DNA from: Mytilus trossulus
Taxonomy: Eukaryota > Mollusca > Bivalvia > Mytilida > Mytilidae
NCBI RefSeq assembly: GCF_036588685.1
Contig: NC_086378.1
Coordinates: 16,285,578-16,349,577 of the forward strand
Reading direction: 5' to 3'
DNA length: 64,000 nt
Shown: positions 30,901-45,096 of the stretch, in pieces
Layout: every line of letters begins with the position of its first letter
Numbering within the stretch: position 1 is the stretch's first letter
Program-made: the position numbers and the translations under genes
The notes under the pieces: generated by a model
What the model was told of the DNA's origin: nothing
Databases searched by the model: none
Seen by the model: the letters and a program-made list of their open reading frames with translations, nothing else

Positions 30901-33900
30901 GAATGTTCAGGGCTATAAGTTGTTGCTCTATTGCATTTAGCTGTTTTAATTCTAAAGGAACATCTTCAAGCATTAAACCATTTGAAAACGACTCTGCAGG
31001 TGTTTTACCTTTTATCATTTTACGATGACAAGTATAACATATCCATAGACTTGTTCTGCATGTTCCTTCAAAAGCACAATGAGTATTGCAGTCATCTGAA
31101 CATTTGTGTTTATATTTCTCTGTTGTGCATGAATCATATATAGATTGATCATAGGATCCCTTTTTACAGATTAGAACCTGTTTTTCAAAGAACAGCCTCA
31201 AGCAACAGGAACAAACACATTCTGGACCTTTCTGAACTGCATCTTTAAATTTTCCGATAACTTCAGTTATTTGTTTGTTTTCCTGTTTTAAATTTTCACG
31301 ACGTGTTTTGGTTTGTTGTTTAACCTTACATCTATGTGAATCATCATCTGCATACTTCTGTATACTTGCTTGTTTAACATGTTCTTTGTGCTTTTCGTCT
31401 TCCTTATACTTTTGTACACTGACTTGTTTCACATGTTCTCTGTGCTTCTCATCTTCCTTATACTTTTGTACACTTACTTGTTTCACATGTTCTTTATGTT
31501 TTTCATCTTCCTTATACTTTTGTACACTTACTTGTTTCACATGTTCTTTATGCTTTTCATCTTCCTTATACTTTTGTACACTAGCTAATTTCACATGTTC
31601 TTTGTGGTTTTCATCTTCCTTATACTTTTGTACACTAGCTTGTTTCACATGTTCTTTGTGGTTTTCATCTTCCTTATACTTTTGTACACTAGCTTGTTTC
31701 ACTAGTTTCTTGTGATTTTCATCTTCCTTATACTTTTGTACACTTGCTTGTTTGACATGTTTCTTGTGTTTTTCATCTTCTTCATATTTATTTATACTAG
31801 CTCGTTTCAATTTTTCTCTGTACTCGTCATTTTCTTGATATTTTTGAATACCAGATTGTATTAAGTTATCTCTGTAATCTTTGTCTTCCTGATACTTTTC
31901 TTTTCCAGCTCGAATTAAGGAATCTCTGTAATCCTCATCTGTTTTATATTTCTGAGTTCCAGATTCTATTAACGCATCTCTGTATTCCTTGTCCTCTCGA
32001 TATTTCTTAATACCTGCTTGCTTTAAATTATCTCTAAATGTCTGATCTTCTTCATACTTCTTAATTTTTTTTAAACGTGTTCCTTCATTTTCCCAATATT
32101 TTCTTTTCAGTGTGGAAGTCTTTCTTGCCTTAAATTCCTCATCTTTCCTGTATCTCATCCTTTCTTTTTCAGCTTTTGATAAGACTTTCAATTCATCATT
32201 CCAAAAGTTATCAGAATCATTTGTTTTTGAAGTTGGCACCTCATATTTTCTTTCAAATTCATACTTTTCCCTTCTAACTAGACTAGATAGCATTCTGTTT
32301 TGAAACCTTGACTTTTGAGTTACAGCTGTGACAACTTCGTAATGATTGATGGCAGTCAGATGTTGAAGATAAATAGCCTGATCATTAATTTTGTTTTTGC
32401 TACATAATTGAGATGAAGAATATTTAATCCATGAATCATTGAAATAAGTGTAAATGTCAGTTTTAAGCAGGTCTGCACATGCTATAATCTCCAACTCAGT
32501 TCCCCATACATTATTTTCGTTCATCTGGAGAGTCTGTATGTGCTCTTTGACAGTTTTAAATCTTGGCTGTAAAAAAGATTTAAATATTTCTGCATTTCTT
32601 ATCAAATGATCAACTATAGCTTTTCTTATATTTCCAAAAAACTCTTGTCTATTTGAAAGTGCATATGAAATAGCTCGAAACAAACAATTTCCATCACCTG
32701 TGGTAGATTTTGTAGCAGAAGGGGGGCCCATATCAAATATATTATTGGTGATTGTCTTGTGTATATGCTTTGTTGGTATCTTCACAATGAGACAAAGCCT
32801 TTTCTTTGCAACAGTGTTTATTGGTTTAAAATCATAAGACAAGTCAGTTGCAGACACAATTTCGACATCAGATTCATCCTTGTTCATATCATCAATAAAA
32901 GGCACATCTGCATTACTTTCAGAGCTACAGATGTCAAACATTGGATTTATTTTTTTTGGAAGTTCTGGACTTTTCTCGTTTTTTACGACGACAATTTCAG
33001 GTAGCTCATAGTCACTGGTGTCAATTGGTGCATGATTTTCAATATCGTTATAGTCAGTGTTGTTCATTTGTTCATGGTTTTCAGGAACTTCATTGTTGTA
33101 CATAACAGGTTCTCCAACTATAGAGATGCTTACTCCTGTAACTTCAAACCACTGATTTTGACTGGGTCCTAATACCATGTTGCAACAGTATTGATACAGA
33201 TGATCTAGGCTGCTCAATTTCAAAAGTAAACTTTTGCCATTACTGTGCTTTAAACCAAACTCGTTTCTTGCATGTGAATCAAACAAAAAAAAGTCTTGAC
33301 CATGTTTCAAAGCTAAAAATGAAGTATCATATGCACATATAAAGCAAGCATCATAATCTACAAGTGATTCCTGTAAAGCTTGGTCTAATGGCAAAGAATT
33401 ACCAAATTCACTAAAATCAATGGTTTCAGATGTATCTATTACAGCTGATATTGACTCTTTTAGTGTCATTTCCATCAATTTTCCTGAAATATCTAATATT
33501 GTTGGTAGGTCGGATATTAATAAGTGATGATTATTACCACTAACACGGCTATATAAATCATTTCCATAAATCAGAACCTTATCTAAATATTTTTGATCCC
33601 AGTAGGTTAAATCTTTCAATTTACTAAAAGCAAGAGCTGAACAACAGTTTGCCACACATTGCTTACCACTGTTTAAACCAAACCTTATATCTCCTTGGTG
33701 AAAACTACCTTGTACAATTGTATTTCTAATATCTGATCTAATAACCTTTACGTAATTCTTAACCACAGCTGTGGTTTTTTTTTTGTTACATTGCGATTTG
33801 GATGTAGGTTTGTTCTTTATTTTGTTCTGATATTGTTCAAATTGAACTATTTCACTATCTGTTTCTGTATATGGACAAATAAGTGAGTTGTGGTTTAGAT

Positions 33901-34954
33901 CTAGTTGTTCAATCAAATGTTTATACTTCTTTTTAATAATCCTATTTTCATCCCTTTTTTCAATCTGATTTTGATCCGGTTTTTTTATCTGATTTTCATC
34001 CAGTTTTTTAAACAGCTTTTTATCCAGTTTTCCAATCCGATTTTTATCCAGTTTTCCAATCCGATTTTTATCCAGTTTTTCAATGCTATTTTTATGAAGT
34101 TTTTCAACATGATTCTGGTCTAGTTTTTCAGTCTGATTTTGTATATCACTTGTATTTTGATATAGATTATCATCATCTTTATTTCTCACATATTGTTTGT
34201 TTGTAGAGCTGAGACTCTGATCTAGTTTTTCATTTTCATTCTCATATAAATGTTCAATTCTATTCTCTAATATACTTTCTATTTCATTTTCTAATATATT
34301 TTCTATTTCATTTTCTAATATATTTTCTATTTCATTTTCTAATATATTTTCTATTTCATTTTCTAATATAATCTCGTCTTTTTCTACAGTATATTGACAT
34401 TCTATAGAGATAATGCTCTCGTCTTCATCTAAATCATGACAGTTTTGAGAGATGATGCTCTGATCTAAATCATGACAGTTTTGAGAGATGACGCTCTGAT
34501 CTAAATCATTACAGTTTTGAGAGATGACGCTCTGATCTAAATCATGACAGTTTTGAGAGATGACGCTCTGATCTAAATCATGGCAGTTTTGAGAGATGAT
34601 GCTTTGATCTAAATCATGACAGTTTTGAGAGATGATGCTCTGATCTAAATCATGACAGTTTTGAAAGATGATGCTCTGATCTAAATCATGACAGTTTTGA
34701 GAGATGACACTCTGATCTAAATCATGACAGTTTTGAGAGATGACGCTCTGATCTAAATCATGACAGTTTTGAGAGATGACGCTCTGATCTAAATCATGAC
34801 AGTTTTGAGAGATGTTGCTCTGTTCTTTAATATTTGATTGGTTGTTGCACTGACCATCTCTAAAATTATTATTTTTTTCCTGTGTCCTCTTTCTCATTCT
34901 TTCTTTATTTTCTTTCAACTTGGTACTTCTTGCCTTTTTACTTTTCTTAGGCAT
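27923..34954 (-). CDS. Helentron transposase, copy 2, truncated after Walker A by a nonsense codon
   Basis: From the ATG at 34954 the frame gives 2,343 residues and stops at TAA (27925-27923), where copy 1 has CAA (Gln2344). The change is C to T on the coding strand. The product would keep all N-terminal repeats, the ubiquitin-protease-like and OTU domains, the charged repeats, the Cys-rich region, DUF6570-like segment and the whole HUH Rep domain (His1772/1774, Tyr1958/1962), and end eight residues after the Walker A lysine. It therefore has a nuclease but no working helicase. The only other coding difference I noticed from copy 1 in this part is His to Gln in the charged repeat (31889). Including the part beyond the stop, the span to 25961 is 2,998 codons. 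Confidence 0.9.
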   Translation of the reverse strand: MPKKSKKARSTKLKENKERMRKRTQEKNNNFRDGQCNNQSNIKEQSNISQNCHDLDQSVISQNCHDLDQSVISQNCHDLDQSVISQNCHDLDQSIIFQNCHDLDQSIISQNCHDLDQSIISQNCHDLDQSVISQNCHDLDQSVISQNCNDLDQSVISQNCHDLDQSIISQNCHDLDEDESIISIECQYTVEKDEIILENEIENILENEIENILENEIENILENEIESILENRIEHLYENENEKLDQSLSSTNKQYVRNKDDDNLYQNTSDIQNQTEKLDQNHVEKLHKNSIEKLDKNRIGKLDKNRIGKLDKKLFKKLDENQIKKPDQNQIEKRDENRIIKKKYKHLIEQLDLNHNSLICPYTETDSEIVQFEQYQNKIKNKPTSKSQCNKKKTTAVVKNYVKVIRSDIRNTIVQGSFHQGDIRFGLNSGKQCVANCCSALAFSKLKDLTYWDQKYLDKVLIYGNDLYSRVSGNNHHLLISDLPTILDISGKLMEMTLKESISAVIDTSETIDFSEFGNSLPLDQALQESLVDYDACFICAYDTSFLALKHGQDFFLFDSHARNEFGLKHSNGKSLLLKLSSLDHLYQYCCNMVLGPSQNQWFEVTGVSISIVGEPVMYNNEVPENHEQMNNTDYNDIENHAPIDTSDYELPEIVVVKNEKSPELPKKINPMFDICSSESNADVPFIDDMNKDESDVEIVSATDLSYDFKPINTVAKKRLCLIVKIPTKHIHKTITNNIFDMGPPSATKSTTGDGNCLFRAISYALSNRQEFFGNIRKAIVDHLIRNAEIFKSFLQPRFKTVKEHIQTLQMNENNVWGTELEIIACADLLKTDIYTYFNDSWIKYSSSQLCSKNKINDQAIYLQHLTAINHYEVVTAVTQKSRFQNRMLSSLVRREKYEFERKYEVPTSKTNDSDNFWNDELKVLSKAEKERMRYRKDEEFKARKTSTLKRKYWENEGTRLKKIKKYEEDQTFRDNLKQAGIKKYREDKEYRDALIESGTQKYKTDEDYRDSLIRAGKEKYQEDKDYRDNLIQSGIQKYQENDEYREKLKRASINKYEEDEKHKKHVKQASVQKYKEDENHKKLVKQASVQKYKEDENHKEHVKQASVQKYKEDENHKEHVKLASVQKYKEDEKHKEHVKQVSVQKYKEDEKHKEHVKQVSVQKYKEDEKHREHVKQVSVQKYKEDEKHKEHVKQASIQKYADDDSHRCKVKQQTKTRRENLKQENKQITEVIGKFKDAVQKGPECVCSCCLRLFFEKQVLICKKGSYDQSIYDSCTTEKYKHKCSDDCNTHCAFEGTCRTSLWICYTCHRKMIKGKTPAESFSNGLMLEDVPLELKQLNAIEQQLIALNIPFMKIMALPKGGQKGVHGPVVCVPSDLTKVTTILPRSEDESLLLKVKLKRKLNYKGYEKYQFVRPNHLEQALVYLKDTNVWYKDVAINDEWINPIPEINDDEVVNDETESDSTESVRNNKIQKDASNMSKSSKESNEREEESEQYSYIDDRLRGVQLDTCLQPADIGQEALDLCFDQVFNLAPAENNNPLSVLKEPGIEAKTFPVHFPSGKNTSDEDRDEKLTIGRYFNLRLMSVENRFARDTNYIFFSQYLTELSSVISNVQISLRKQCPFSKEGKKVTREMLCNKETLKELFKKDEAIKYLKPIRGTPPYWQSSQKDIFAMIRQLGVPTFFCSFSSADFRWSEIINIILKQQGDTRNSENMTWDEKCKVLCSNPVTAVRMFDHRFHMFLKDVIMSEAQPIGKVIDYFYRVEFQQRGSPHTHCLFWVENAPKFGEDDIDDIITFIDKYITCEIPDEKEDKELHDIVMAVHQHSKKHSKSCKKKGTVCRFNFPRPPSTRTFISEPSDPDEDSKDDEELAKEILSDLWEVIKKHEDENLDVSEIFKKIGLAQESFETYYRFITNRNTVVLKRQPNEIYTNQYNPHLLRAWDANMDIQYILDAFSCVVYIISYISKAERELGLLLQQTKNEAEEGNLNAQQTMKKVGTSYLHHREISAQEAVFRVTGLRLRECSRKVEFIPVGENPCRMSVPLKDLEKQQNCKSSKRKRHNSDSEDEDEDENSTWMNNIVDRYKGRPHIDIFIKLCLARFTSEYSVILESQLPQKINKDTTFKLDGSLGYIRKRTRTSPAVIKYPRFSPENSPEKYYQSILQLYLPYRYDEQLKPLLFQTYENFFTCGRVKFQGDNTLSSVKEIVIKNMSDFVKNGHDLEEAEKQFHEKDPKEDAWCELCPEAEVNRRECIDEGKVSSVIEEDLSIPDLNEKSSSSVGTNLLSVSLTKNEVIPRLRSLNVKQRRILYKVRDWCIQKANGKTPEPLHLFITGGAGTGKSHLIKCI
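31309..32067 (-). repeat. 54-bp in-frame minisatellite, copy 2
   Basis: Fourteen 18-residue units as in copy 1. One A/C difference (10277 versus 31889) changes KYHED to KYQED. Confidence 0.9.
34252..34377 (-). repeat. 24-bp in-frame minisatellite, copy 2
   Basis: Same ENEIENIL-type array as 12640-12765, with equal unit number. Confidence 0.85.
34432..34819 (-). repeat. 36-bp in-frame minisatellite, copy 2
   Basis: Eleven [12 protein letters not shown] units with the same order of variants as copy 1, which shows the copies separated very recently. Confidence 0.92.
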
Positions 34955-34957
34955 TAT

Positions 34958-35142
34958 CTGAAAAAAGAAAATATGTATTATATTATTCCATATCTTACAT
35001 TTTAGTTTCTCAAAAAATAGAAACAGATTCATGATTGTACTGTGTTCCACAATCAGCCTACTGTATAGTATGCTTAGAAAATACAAATTGCCCTGTGATA
35101 ACAAATACCTTCAATGCAATGGTTCTATATATATATAAAATA
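34958..35142 (-). promoter_or_regulatory. Possible TATA box and 5' intron, copy 2
   Basis: Same motifs as 13346-13530: acceptor-like tract before the ATG at 34954, donor-like GTATTT, TATATATATATA at 35126-35142. Confidence 0.3.
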
Positions 35143-35911
35143 GAAACGACTTATAATCGATGACCCAAGAAAAGATCACATTATTAAAAACCCTATACCA
35201 GTACTTTTTTACCCAGTCATAACCAAGAAATATGCCACAGATAAATTTCCAATCATTAGGCATCTGTGTATAGGATATTTATAGATTATTCAATTTTTTT
35301 TCTTTATAAAAATGTGGATTGTATCCATGGCACGTAAATGATGCCCCCAATTGCATATCTTATAAAGTTACAAATGGACATACCTGAAGAAAGGTAAAAG
35401 TGACACTACACAAAGGTTTTGGCCCAAGAAAATAAAATGCTTGACAAATTTTTCAAATTGTCATATAATGTTTAGAAATGCATAGGGTCAAGAAATATAA
35501 ATGAAAAAAAGATTTTTGTCTGATGCGGTCACAATTATTGTCATAATATGTACTGTTATCATAAAAACGATGAAAAATTCAGAATTTATGCAGTTTTATA
35601 ACTGAATTTTGGTTGTGGAAACATCTTGCACAGCCAAGAAACAACAAAATAATTTAACAGAAGCTTTATTATAACTGTTGCCATCATCTTACCAAATATA
35701 AAGTTATTTCTTGTGTTCGCACATACTTTTTCAAACCAAAATATACTTATAATTTTATGAAAAATAAGAAAAATCACAAATTTTGACAAAATACGCAAAT
35801 TAAATCATGATTTGTTGCCATGGTAAATTGTTCAATGTCAAATTTGTTAAGTTTTTCTAATATATTGTACCTTAGTCAAGTTTTCATTGATTTAAGGGTA
35901 TGTATGATTAC
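35143..35911. other. Non-coding, copy 2
   Basis: Counterpart of 13531-14299. The frame at 35586-35798 has no recognisable domain and is not called. Confidence 0.5.
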
Positions 35912-37052
35912 TTTAAAATTTGTAGTATTTTTTGGGCCTTATTGCCCTAGTCCTTTGTACTTCAAACTTGATCTGAGTTTTGTTGTAATAAGCATAGTGT
36001 ATACGTTTAGTGACGTTTGGTTGAGGCAAATTCAAATTAGGGAACGGAAATCAAAATGTCGGCAATATTTCTATTTGTAAAGGGGCATTACTCTAGAACA
36101 AGGAAAATGACACCACCAAAATTCTAATTTAATCAGTGTTTTGTTATCATATGCATTGTGTATAAGTCCCATCACATTTGGTTCAGACAAACTAAAGTAA
36201 GAAGGGAAATAAAATTTGACATTTTTTTCATTTGTAAAGGAGCAAAACTCTAGAATAGTTTAAGTGACACCACCGAAATTCGAGCTTGATCTGTATTTTG
36301 TGTTTTTAAGCAAGGTGTAAAAGTTCCATAACTTTTTATTTATGCAAACTGAAGTAAGAGAACCGAAAGGAACAATTGAGCAATTTTTCCATTTGTAAAG
36401 GGACATAACTCTAGAATGATTTAATTGACACCACAAAAATTTGAACTTGATATGTATTTTGTGTATATATTTTTAAAGCATTGTGTTTAAGTTTCATAAC
36501 ATTCATGACATTTGGTTTAGGAAAACTGAAGTTAGAGAACAGAAACATAAAATTCAGCATTTTTTCCATTTGTAAAGGGCACAACTCTAGAACGGTTAAA
36601 GTGACAACATCAAAATTTGAATTTGATCTCAGTTCGGTAAAAATTAGCATTGTGTATTTTAAAATCAATCAGATCCAGGACCTATCCAGTATATCTTATC
36701 AAAATCCTTTGTTTTTAATTCAATTTTCTATTTGCATACATTTAGAATAATTAAAAGCTGATAAACTCAGTGTATGATAAATTAATATTTCCGGTTATAG
36801 AATACATTCTTCAGCATTTATTTCCATATTTTTCTAGAAATTTACAATTGAATGTTTGTAGTATAATTATTGTGTCTGTATTAAAAAAGGAGTTTCGGTT
36901 ATGGTCATGTAGACCTAGGCTTATCCTCATCAGTGTATAAGTTTCATAACATTTATTTGAGGCAAACTTGAGTTAGAGAAAAGAAACCAACTTTGGGACG
37001 TACGGATGGACAAGGGTAAAACTTAATGCCCTTCCATTTAGGCAGGAGCATT
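35912..37052 (+). repeat. Degenerate tandem repeat, period about 160 bp, copy 2
   Basis: Counterpart of 14300-15440 with the same unit boundaries. Confidence 0.7.
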
Positions 37053-38041
37053 AAAATAATGATTAAGCGATGAAGTTGTCAAAAAAAAAGCACTCATTGT
37101 CAAATGCATGGACAAAACAATTTTAACATTCAACTGTCACTAGAGAAGTGTGGAGCAGTAAGTCTGCTTAAATAATAATGACAATACCATTCATTAATCA
37201 TGTTAACTATACTTTTCACTAAAAGCCAGATAATATTGAGATATTGAATAGGTCAATCCTGACTTTTGATTTGGGGTGAAGTTAATCTATCTCATCACAG
37301 AAGATCTTATAATAAACTCATCATAGATACCAGGATTGAAATTATATGTGTGTGCCAGAATTATTTCATCGGTGACCCTTGATAAAAAAAAAAAGAAGAT
37401 AAAAAGGCCAAATAAAGTACAAAGTTGAAGAGTTCATTTTTTTCAATGTAACAATGTTGTGTCTCAATACTGAAATGGCTCTTTATCAAATAGTTGCATA
37501 ATAGAAGGAATCAAAACACACACAGTTTTTCTCACATACAGATGTATCATTTCCCCAAAAGTCCATTTGCTCTGGGACAAGCGTTCATACATGTATGCCT
37601 TTGCTTCTTCCAATGTTTATTTACAACCACAAACAAAATAATATTATTAAGAATAAAATATTTAATTCATCTACAATATATTCTTCTTGATTTTCAAATG
37701 ATTCCTACCAAGTCTAATCTGTATATGTATCCAGGAAGATAACCAAAATTAATTCAAGGACTTCACTGTGACCTATGAATGAAAAAGTATTAAAATATAT
37801 AGCAAATAAATTAGCAAAATCAATCATGACAATCTAATTTTTTTTGGATTGTTTTATCTTCTGTGTGTTTGTTAATAAAAAAAACCCCTCTAAAATGAAT
37901 GTTTGTTTGCCTTGCTTTATAAAGATGTCAAAAAATGATTACTCTTATATCTGGTATACCTATTTAATCTTGTTCAGTTAGTTGAAAACAATTAGTTAAA
38001 TCAATACTGAATTTTAAGAAATGTTGATTTATCAATATTAT
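37053..38041. other. Non-coding, copy 2
   Basis: Counterpart of 15441-16429. No gene supported. Confidence 0.5.
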
Positions 38042-38332
38042 GTATGTGCCTGTGCCAAGTTTATATGAGGCTGTAAATCAGGGGTTGTTATTTGTTGCTG
38101 TGTAACACATTTGTTTTTGTACATTATTTGTACATAAAACAGAGTGTTTGTCTTTTTTTGTTGGAGTTGTTTAACATTTGTCCTTTGGTGGCTTTTATAG
38201 CTGACTATGTGGTATAGGCTATGTTGATTTTTGAAGACCATACAGTCACCTACAGTTGTTAATTTTTGTGTCATATCGACTCTTATGGAGAGTTGTCTTA
38301 ATGGTAATCATACCACATCTAATGAGTTTTAT
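38042..38332 (+). repeat. Mussel-type interspersed repeat (SINE-like), copy 2
   Basis: Counterpart of 16430-16720. Its presence at the same internal site in both copies shows it was part of the element before the last transposition. Confidence 0.6.
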
Positions 38333-38936
38333 ATTAACTAATGTTTTGTCAAAATGAGCCTTTCATTTGTTTTATAAATTTCTATTTTAACCATGTTTGA
38401 AGACTGATGGGGTGGGGTTTTCAAGCTCAATTTTAAGAGATGATCATAAGTTATACTCAAAACCAAGTTTGGTTGTATGGTTGTCACATATGTTAGTGAT
38501 AATTTTCCCGTATTTAAATTTCCCTTCTACCTTCTGCCATAAAGCAAATTTGTTGAAACCATACAGATTCATGAAATATATAAATAAAAAAAAGATCATT
38601 AAAAGACTCATTAAAACAAATAGCGAAAGAACCCTTTATCTCTGGCTTGAGAAGACTGCTGCAAGCGTAAATATGCAATGTCAAATACCAAAAAGAAGAA
38701 AAAAATACTCAATATAATGATATATACAATATATAAAAACAAAAAAATACTTGAATGTGTTCTTTAGCTGCTATTTGTTGTTCATGGAAAGCCTATGTCA
38801 AAGTTTTGTAAAATTTGTTGAAAATCCCTAGATCAGTAAAATGCAAGGAAATGAAAAAAGTATTTTGAAAACTTTGATTCAGATATTGTCTCTTATAAAC
38901 CTAAACAAGTTTCTGTCAAAACTTCATAAACTAGAT
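38333..38936. other. Non-coding, copy 2
   Basis: Counterpart of 16721-17324. Confidence 0.45.
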
Positions 38937-40029
38937 GCTCTAAAGAGCCTGTGTTGCTCACCTTGGTCTATGTGAATATTCAACAAAGGACACAGATGGA
39001 TTCATGACCAAATTGTGTTTTGGTGATTGTGATGTGTTTGTAGATCTTACTTTACTGAACATTCTTGCTGCATACAATTATCCCTATCTTTAATGATTGG
39101 CCCAGTAGTTTCAGTGGAAAATGTTGGTAAAAATTTTCAAATTTTATGAAAATTGTTTAAAATTGACTATAAAGGGCAATAACTCCTTAGGGGGTCTTGA
39201 TTGTGGCTAAGTATGATTTTATTTGGCTCAGTAGTTTCAAAGGAGAAGATTTTTGTAAAAAATAACTAAGATTTACGTACTAGAGGCTCTAAAGAGCCTG
39301 TGTCGCTCACCTCGCTCTATGTGCATATTAAACAAAGGACACAAATGGATTCATGACAAAATTGTAGGTGATGGTGATGTGTTTGAAGTTCTTACTTTAC
39401 TGAACGTTCTTGCTTCTTACAATTATATCTATAATGAACCTTGCCCAATAGTAACAGAGAAAAATATTTGGTAAAAATTTACATAAATTTACCGAATTAA
39501 TGAAAATTGTTAAAAATTGACTATAAAGGGCAATAACTCCTAAAGGGGTCAACTGACCATTTTGGTCCTGTTGACTTATTTGTAGATCTTACTTTGCTGA
39601 ACATTTTTGCTGTTTACAGTTTATCTCGATTTATAATAATATTCAAGATAATAACAAAAAACAGCAAATTTTCCAATTCAGGAGCAGCAACCCAACAACC
39701 AGTTGTCCAATTCATCTGCAAATTTCAGAGTAAATAGATCTTGACCTGATTAACAATTTTATCCCATGTCAGATTAGTTCTAAATGCTTTGGTTTTTGAG
39801 TTACAATCCAAAAACTGCATTTTTTTTTAGCCATGGCAGCCATCTTGGTTGGTTGGCCATGTCACCTGACACAATTTTTAAACTAGATAGCCTAATGATG
39901 ATTGTGGCCAAGTTTTATTTTATTTGGCCGAGGAGTTTCAGAGAAGAAGATTTTTGTAAAAGTTAACGACGACAACGGACGCCAAGTGATGAGAAAAGCT
40001 CACTTGGCCCTTTGGGCCAGGTGAGCTAA
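38937..40029 (+). repeat. GCTCACCT-ended interspersed element, copy 2
   Basis: Counterpart of 17325-18417 with two base differences (near 39625 and 39668). Confidence 0.65.
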
Positions 40030-41232
40030 AAAGAATACCTCTAAAATGTGTTTGATGAAGACTAACAAGCTAACTTTACATTTGTCTGATTTTTGTTAAC
40101 TTTTGGAGTTTGACGACATGAATGAGTTATATTAAGGTACCATTATTTCTGTTTTCATTATTTAAAACATGATGGTCTCAAATGAGTTCGTCATGTGCAT
40201 ATTGCAAGCAGAACAGGATTTTTTTGTTATCACAAATCTGTTTTATTCTGACTGAATTATCCTTACCCAGATATAAATTATGCAGTCAACTGCGACCTTT
40301 AGCTGATTTCACTTCAATTCTCCAGTATAATTATTTGTGATCTGAAAATCAAAAAAGAAAGTTTAAATTATAGAACTGACAAATTTGTATCCCTAATACG
40401 GGTATTTTCAGTATCAATATAAAATAGCAGTAACTGTAATTAGAAAGAAAATTCATAAAGCTTTGACATATTGTAATATATTTGAAAGTAAAGATTGGAC
40501 AATGCTACACTGAATATTTGGATTGTCAATTGATCTATAATTAACCCAAGATAATACAGCTATTTCCACTGAGTGTGTAGCCAAAGGTAATATCTTTGGT
40601 TAGCTTGCTTGTTAGCTGAACCGTGAAGTCATTGTTAGGTTAGGTAAACTACCCTACATGCACTTTAAACTTAGACTAGTGCGACGGAAAACTTATTTTA
40701 ATCTGTCTGTTGGACTATGCTACTTTGAAAGGAGGGTATATAGTATACCTGACCCTATAATGACTTTATGGTTCAGCTAACAAGCAAGCTAACCAAAGAT
40801 ATTACCTTTTGCTACAAACTCAATGGAATCAGCTGTAAGACAGATACTAATAAAAAGCACATTTGTCAATGTGGGCAAGGATTTCTATGTGTTTGAGGAA
40901 GAATACTTTAAAATGTGTTCCCTTTCTAAACTTTTGATCTTAAAATGTATATACATTGTATTAGCTCATTGAATATTTTTTCCTGATTTAAAACTAAATG
41001 TTTGGTCTCAAATGTGTTTGATGATGCAAATTTATTTGTTTGCTTACTGAAAATGTTCTCAAATATGCTTGATCTCTACTTAAGTTACCCTCCAAAACTT
41101 TTGGTCTTAAACGTGTTTGTTGAAATTAACTTTATATCTGCTTGCTTTCTAAAATTTTTGGTCTCAAATGTTTAATAATCCTTACTGAAATGTACCAGAT
41201 GCAACCAACTGTGACTGTAAGAGGAGTCTAGT
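40030..41232 (+). repeat. Degenerate GGTCTCAAATG tandem block, copy 2
   Basis: Counterpart of 18418-19620. Confidence 0.5.
40564..40828. mobile_element. Foldback MITE, copy 2
   Basis: Counterpart of 18952-19216. Same inverted arms around GGTTAGCTTGCTTGTTAGCT. Confidence 0.75.
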
Positions 41233-41880
41233 GCTAATTCTCCAAACAATGTTAAATGCTATAAATTATCTGAAAATAAAAAAAAAGATAATGAATCTAC
41301 ACTGGAATATCAATAGTATAATCATACAACAAATATTGACTGAAACTAGTACTATTATAGTCATGAACATGATGAAGCTACATCATATTGTCATGAGATA
41401 AAAGGAACTAATGATAGGCAAACTTCTTAATGTTGCAATTGTTGACCTTTGTTTTTGATGAGGGTAGTTTTTCTTGTAAACTTTTTTAGATGAAGGTAAC
41501 TTTTACATTTGTTCATCTAGTCTCATAAGTAAAAAATGTAAAACTACTACCTTTGAGACTAAATAAATAATAATTGTTAGGTTGATGTTTAGACGAGTTG
41601 TATATATATACATATGAAGTCTCCGAATGATTGTATAATAAAAACTATATATATATATATATATACCTTAACATGCTTATAAATACAGGTACAGAGTCCT
41701 TTCACTCCCAGAACATGTTTGAACCCTTAATGTTTATTTTTATTCAAATACATTTAGTACTGGTTGAAAAATTAGAAGATTTTAAGATGTACATGATGTA
41801 TACATCCAAATATTTATATTTTCATTAATAATTAATAGGATAGCCTTTGAAAAAGCATTTGCTATATATACATGATATAT

Positions 41881-42425
41881 ATGTTCCGGACCATCATGAC
41901 CATATGAGTATTTGGACCATATGCATATGGTCATGACTATATGGTTATATACTCATATGGTCAGGGTAATTAACACTCTAATACAGTTTACTTATAATAC
42001 TTCTAAACTCTTCATATGGTATGACCGTTCATTAAAAAGACGCTATCATACAGTTAATTTTATTATTTATTATAATCATGATAATAAAACAATTTGCTTA
42101 AATAAAAATTAAAAGTTTCACACTGAGTTAATTTTTCTTTCTTGTCAAAACTATAATAAACACATTTTATACCAATGGTCATTACCGATGGTCGTTACTA
42201 ATTTGTTATTACAATTGAATGGCGATATGTCGACTTCAAAAAAAAATCAAAAAATTTCTTAAAGAACTGCTACACAAGAAGTCACTGCAAAGTAACATAG
42301 TTTATTTAAAAACGAGTATTATACTCATATGGTCCAACCATACACATACAGTCAGACCATATAAGTATACGCATTTGGTCATGACCATACGCATATGGTC
42401 CAAATACTCATATGGTCCGGAACAT
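41881..42425. mobile_element. Palindrome-ended MITE A, copy 2
   Basis: Counterpart of 20269-20813. Confidence 0.75.
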
Positions 42426-42650
42426 ATACTGTGTATCTCGCACAAAAATGTCAAAATCTAGGTTGTTTATTTAAAACTGTTTACATACAAAACACTGGGC
42501 ATCATAAATCAATCTAGTTATATGCTATATCTTAATGCAATACATAAATTACCATGTAAAAATAAACAAGACTAGTTGCAGATTTGCAAACACAGCAATT
42601 TAAGGTTGAATTAACGACAATATTTTGTTTTTGACATGTTTGATATGTAA

Positions 42651-43653
42651 ATGTTCCAGACCATATGAGTATTTGGACCATACGTGTATGGTCATGACCA
42701 TATGGGTATATACTCATATGGTCGGGGTAATTAACAGGTTTACTTCTAGTTGTCACGTCATTAAAAAGACACTATCAAAGGTAATTTTATTATAGATCTA
42801 TACAAAAATTAAAAATAACAAGATGAACAAAATGAAAATAAGCAGTTTCACACAGTAAATTTCATCACTAGTCAAAACTACAGTAAAAACATTTTTTTTC
42901 TTCATTTATCGATGTGTTATTACGAGTGAATGGCAAAATGTCGACTTGAGAAGATAACTTCCAAAAATATCTTAATATACTGTTACACAAGAAATCAATT
43001 GTTTTACTACATGTACTATAAACTGACGTAAATTCAACATGATAAAGACTCTAATAATTTGCTTACTTTTGAAACTTTATATAATAAGCATTTATTTAGC
43101 AGTGCAATATTCAGACTTTTTATACTAATACGTGTTTTTGTTGTCAAAAAATGAATGACGTAACCGGCAAGGACCCTAGTTTAATTTTCTAAGTTGACTG
43201 GTGATATGATGCTCTTCAGTCTTGTTACGATAATGGAGATCTAGAGCTTTTTAAAAACATCGTAGACACATCAGAATGACCAAGGACCCAAGAAAAGCTA
43301 TGTTACTGTATGGAAATAAATGTCACCCTACGCATACAAGCAATAATACCATTAGCGATGAAAAGTAGCTTTGGCATAATTATTTATTGCTATTTGAATT
43401 GTAAATAATGCAATAGCATGTACAAATCATTGTTTTTTATAAAGTTTTCTAATGCATATTATTGAAAAACAAATACCTCTATGGTCCAAATATTCATATG
43501 GTCCGGCCCGTTAATAACCAAACGAGTATCATACTCATATGTCCGACCCATCGTGTACGGTCGGACCATACGCGTATGGTCGGACCATATGAGTATACGC
43601 ATATGGTCATGACCATACGCGTATGGTCCAAATACTCATATGGTCCAGAACAT
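42651..43653. mobile_element. Palindrome-ended MITE B, copy 2
   Basis: Counterpart of 21039-22041. Confidence 0.75.
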
Positions 43654-44801
43654 AAACATGGTAAACAAGCAAGTTTAAGTAAGCACTATTTATCATTTTA
43701 TTACACAGCAAAACTTACTTCGTAAAAAATTTAATTAAAGTTCTGTGTTTATGGTGCTTTATATAACTGGTAAAATGTAATAAGACTAATCGAGATCATG
43801 TTGAACATCTGAAATCACTTTATTTGAATAATTATGTCTTTTACAGAACTTTTTGAAGGACTGGTTATTCAAATTAACTTAATTTTCAATACAAAAATTT
43901 AGTAGACATGGTAATTATAAACAAATACTCAAATATATTTATATTTATATTAGTTACAGGGATTTGCTTTCAAATAACAAAGAACATCGACCAATAAGAA
44001 TAGTGAGAAGAAAATGCCGAGAACTATAAGTATTTATGTAGCAGATGTAAGAACAGTGTCCTGATTTTTGTGTCCAATATCATAACGCTATTTTTAAATG
44101 ATGTAATCTGCTTTGTTGTAATAGAATTCTTAAAAACAATATGCAAATATGAACTCTCGCGAGATGTTCAAACAGGTAAATCCGAGATGATTTACATTCT
44201 TGTTTTGATCTTCGTAATAATTAAGCAAGAAAATTACGTTGTCGTTATGCGTTACATTTCACACAAAACAGAAGTCCAGTTATTTATTAAAATTGTTTTT
44301 GTCCTTAAGTTCTAACCATTTCCGGTCATACGTGAAACATGTGACTAACATGTGATAACGCCATTACGGCTGGATGTATGAAATACTAGGTCTAAACATT
44401 GTTTTTGTTTCCAACAGGATGTTAGCAAACATAATCTGTAGACTTGTTTCGTCTTGTTAAAAAGAGGAAAATACAATTGTCAAAGAGATGCCCCGGTGGT
44501 CTGTTATTTTTCCGGTCGGATAAACAGTGGTTTGCTACAGTATAAGTAAGGGTTAGTCTGAATGACAAATGGTTGAATTGGAATCGTACGAACTGCCACA
44601 TTTTCTAAAAACCTTTTATCAATAATTAAGCTAGTGATTTATCAATTCTTAAATATCATCTTTATGACAGTAAATCAACATGATTATAGATTTTAGTTTT
44701 GTTAAATAAAATAAATTATCCGTCTGTCTGGACCATGTATTTTCCTTCGTAATCCTCTAACCAACGACAAGTAGCAATTCTTGACTATTACCTGATTACA
44801 T
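43654..44801. other. Non-coding, copy 2
   Basis: Counterpart of 22042-23189. Confidence 0.45.
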
Positions 44802-44905
44802 AGGCACTTGTTTTTGTCAATGTGATGCTTACTATCCACACTCTTACGAAATGATTGTTCGTACGGGTGTGGATCACAACCGCACATTGACAGAAACAAG
44901 TGCCT
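44802..44905. repeat. 104-bp hairpin, copy 2
   Basis: Identical by eye to 23190-23293. Confidence 0.7.
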
Positions 44906-44953
44906 GTGTGTTACGTGCCTATAACAAGTTAACAGATACTTCGTTGTGCTTAC

Positions 44954-45096
44954 CTTAGGAACGATATACGAATGTCGATAGAAAACTGTTTCTTCAATAA
45001 TGTAGTTGTACAAACTAACTTCGAAATGTAAACCTTGGAATGCGAGCAAACAAAATAAACCAAAAAAATCATGCAAAGGAAATCGGAAGAACTTTT
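44954..45096 (-). other. Possible captured exon, copy 2
   Basis: Counterpart of 23342-23484, with the same acceptor- and donor-like borders. Confidence 0.25.
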
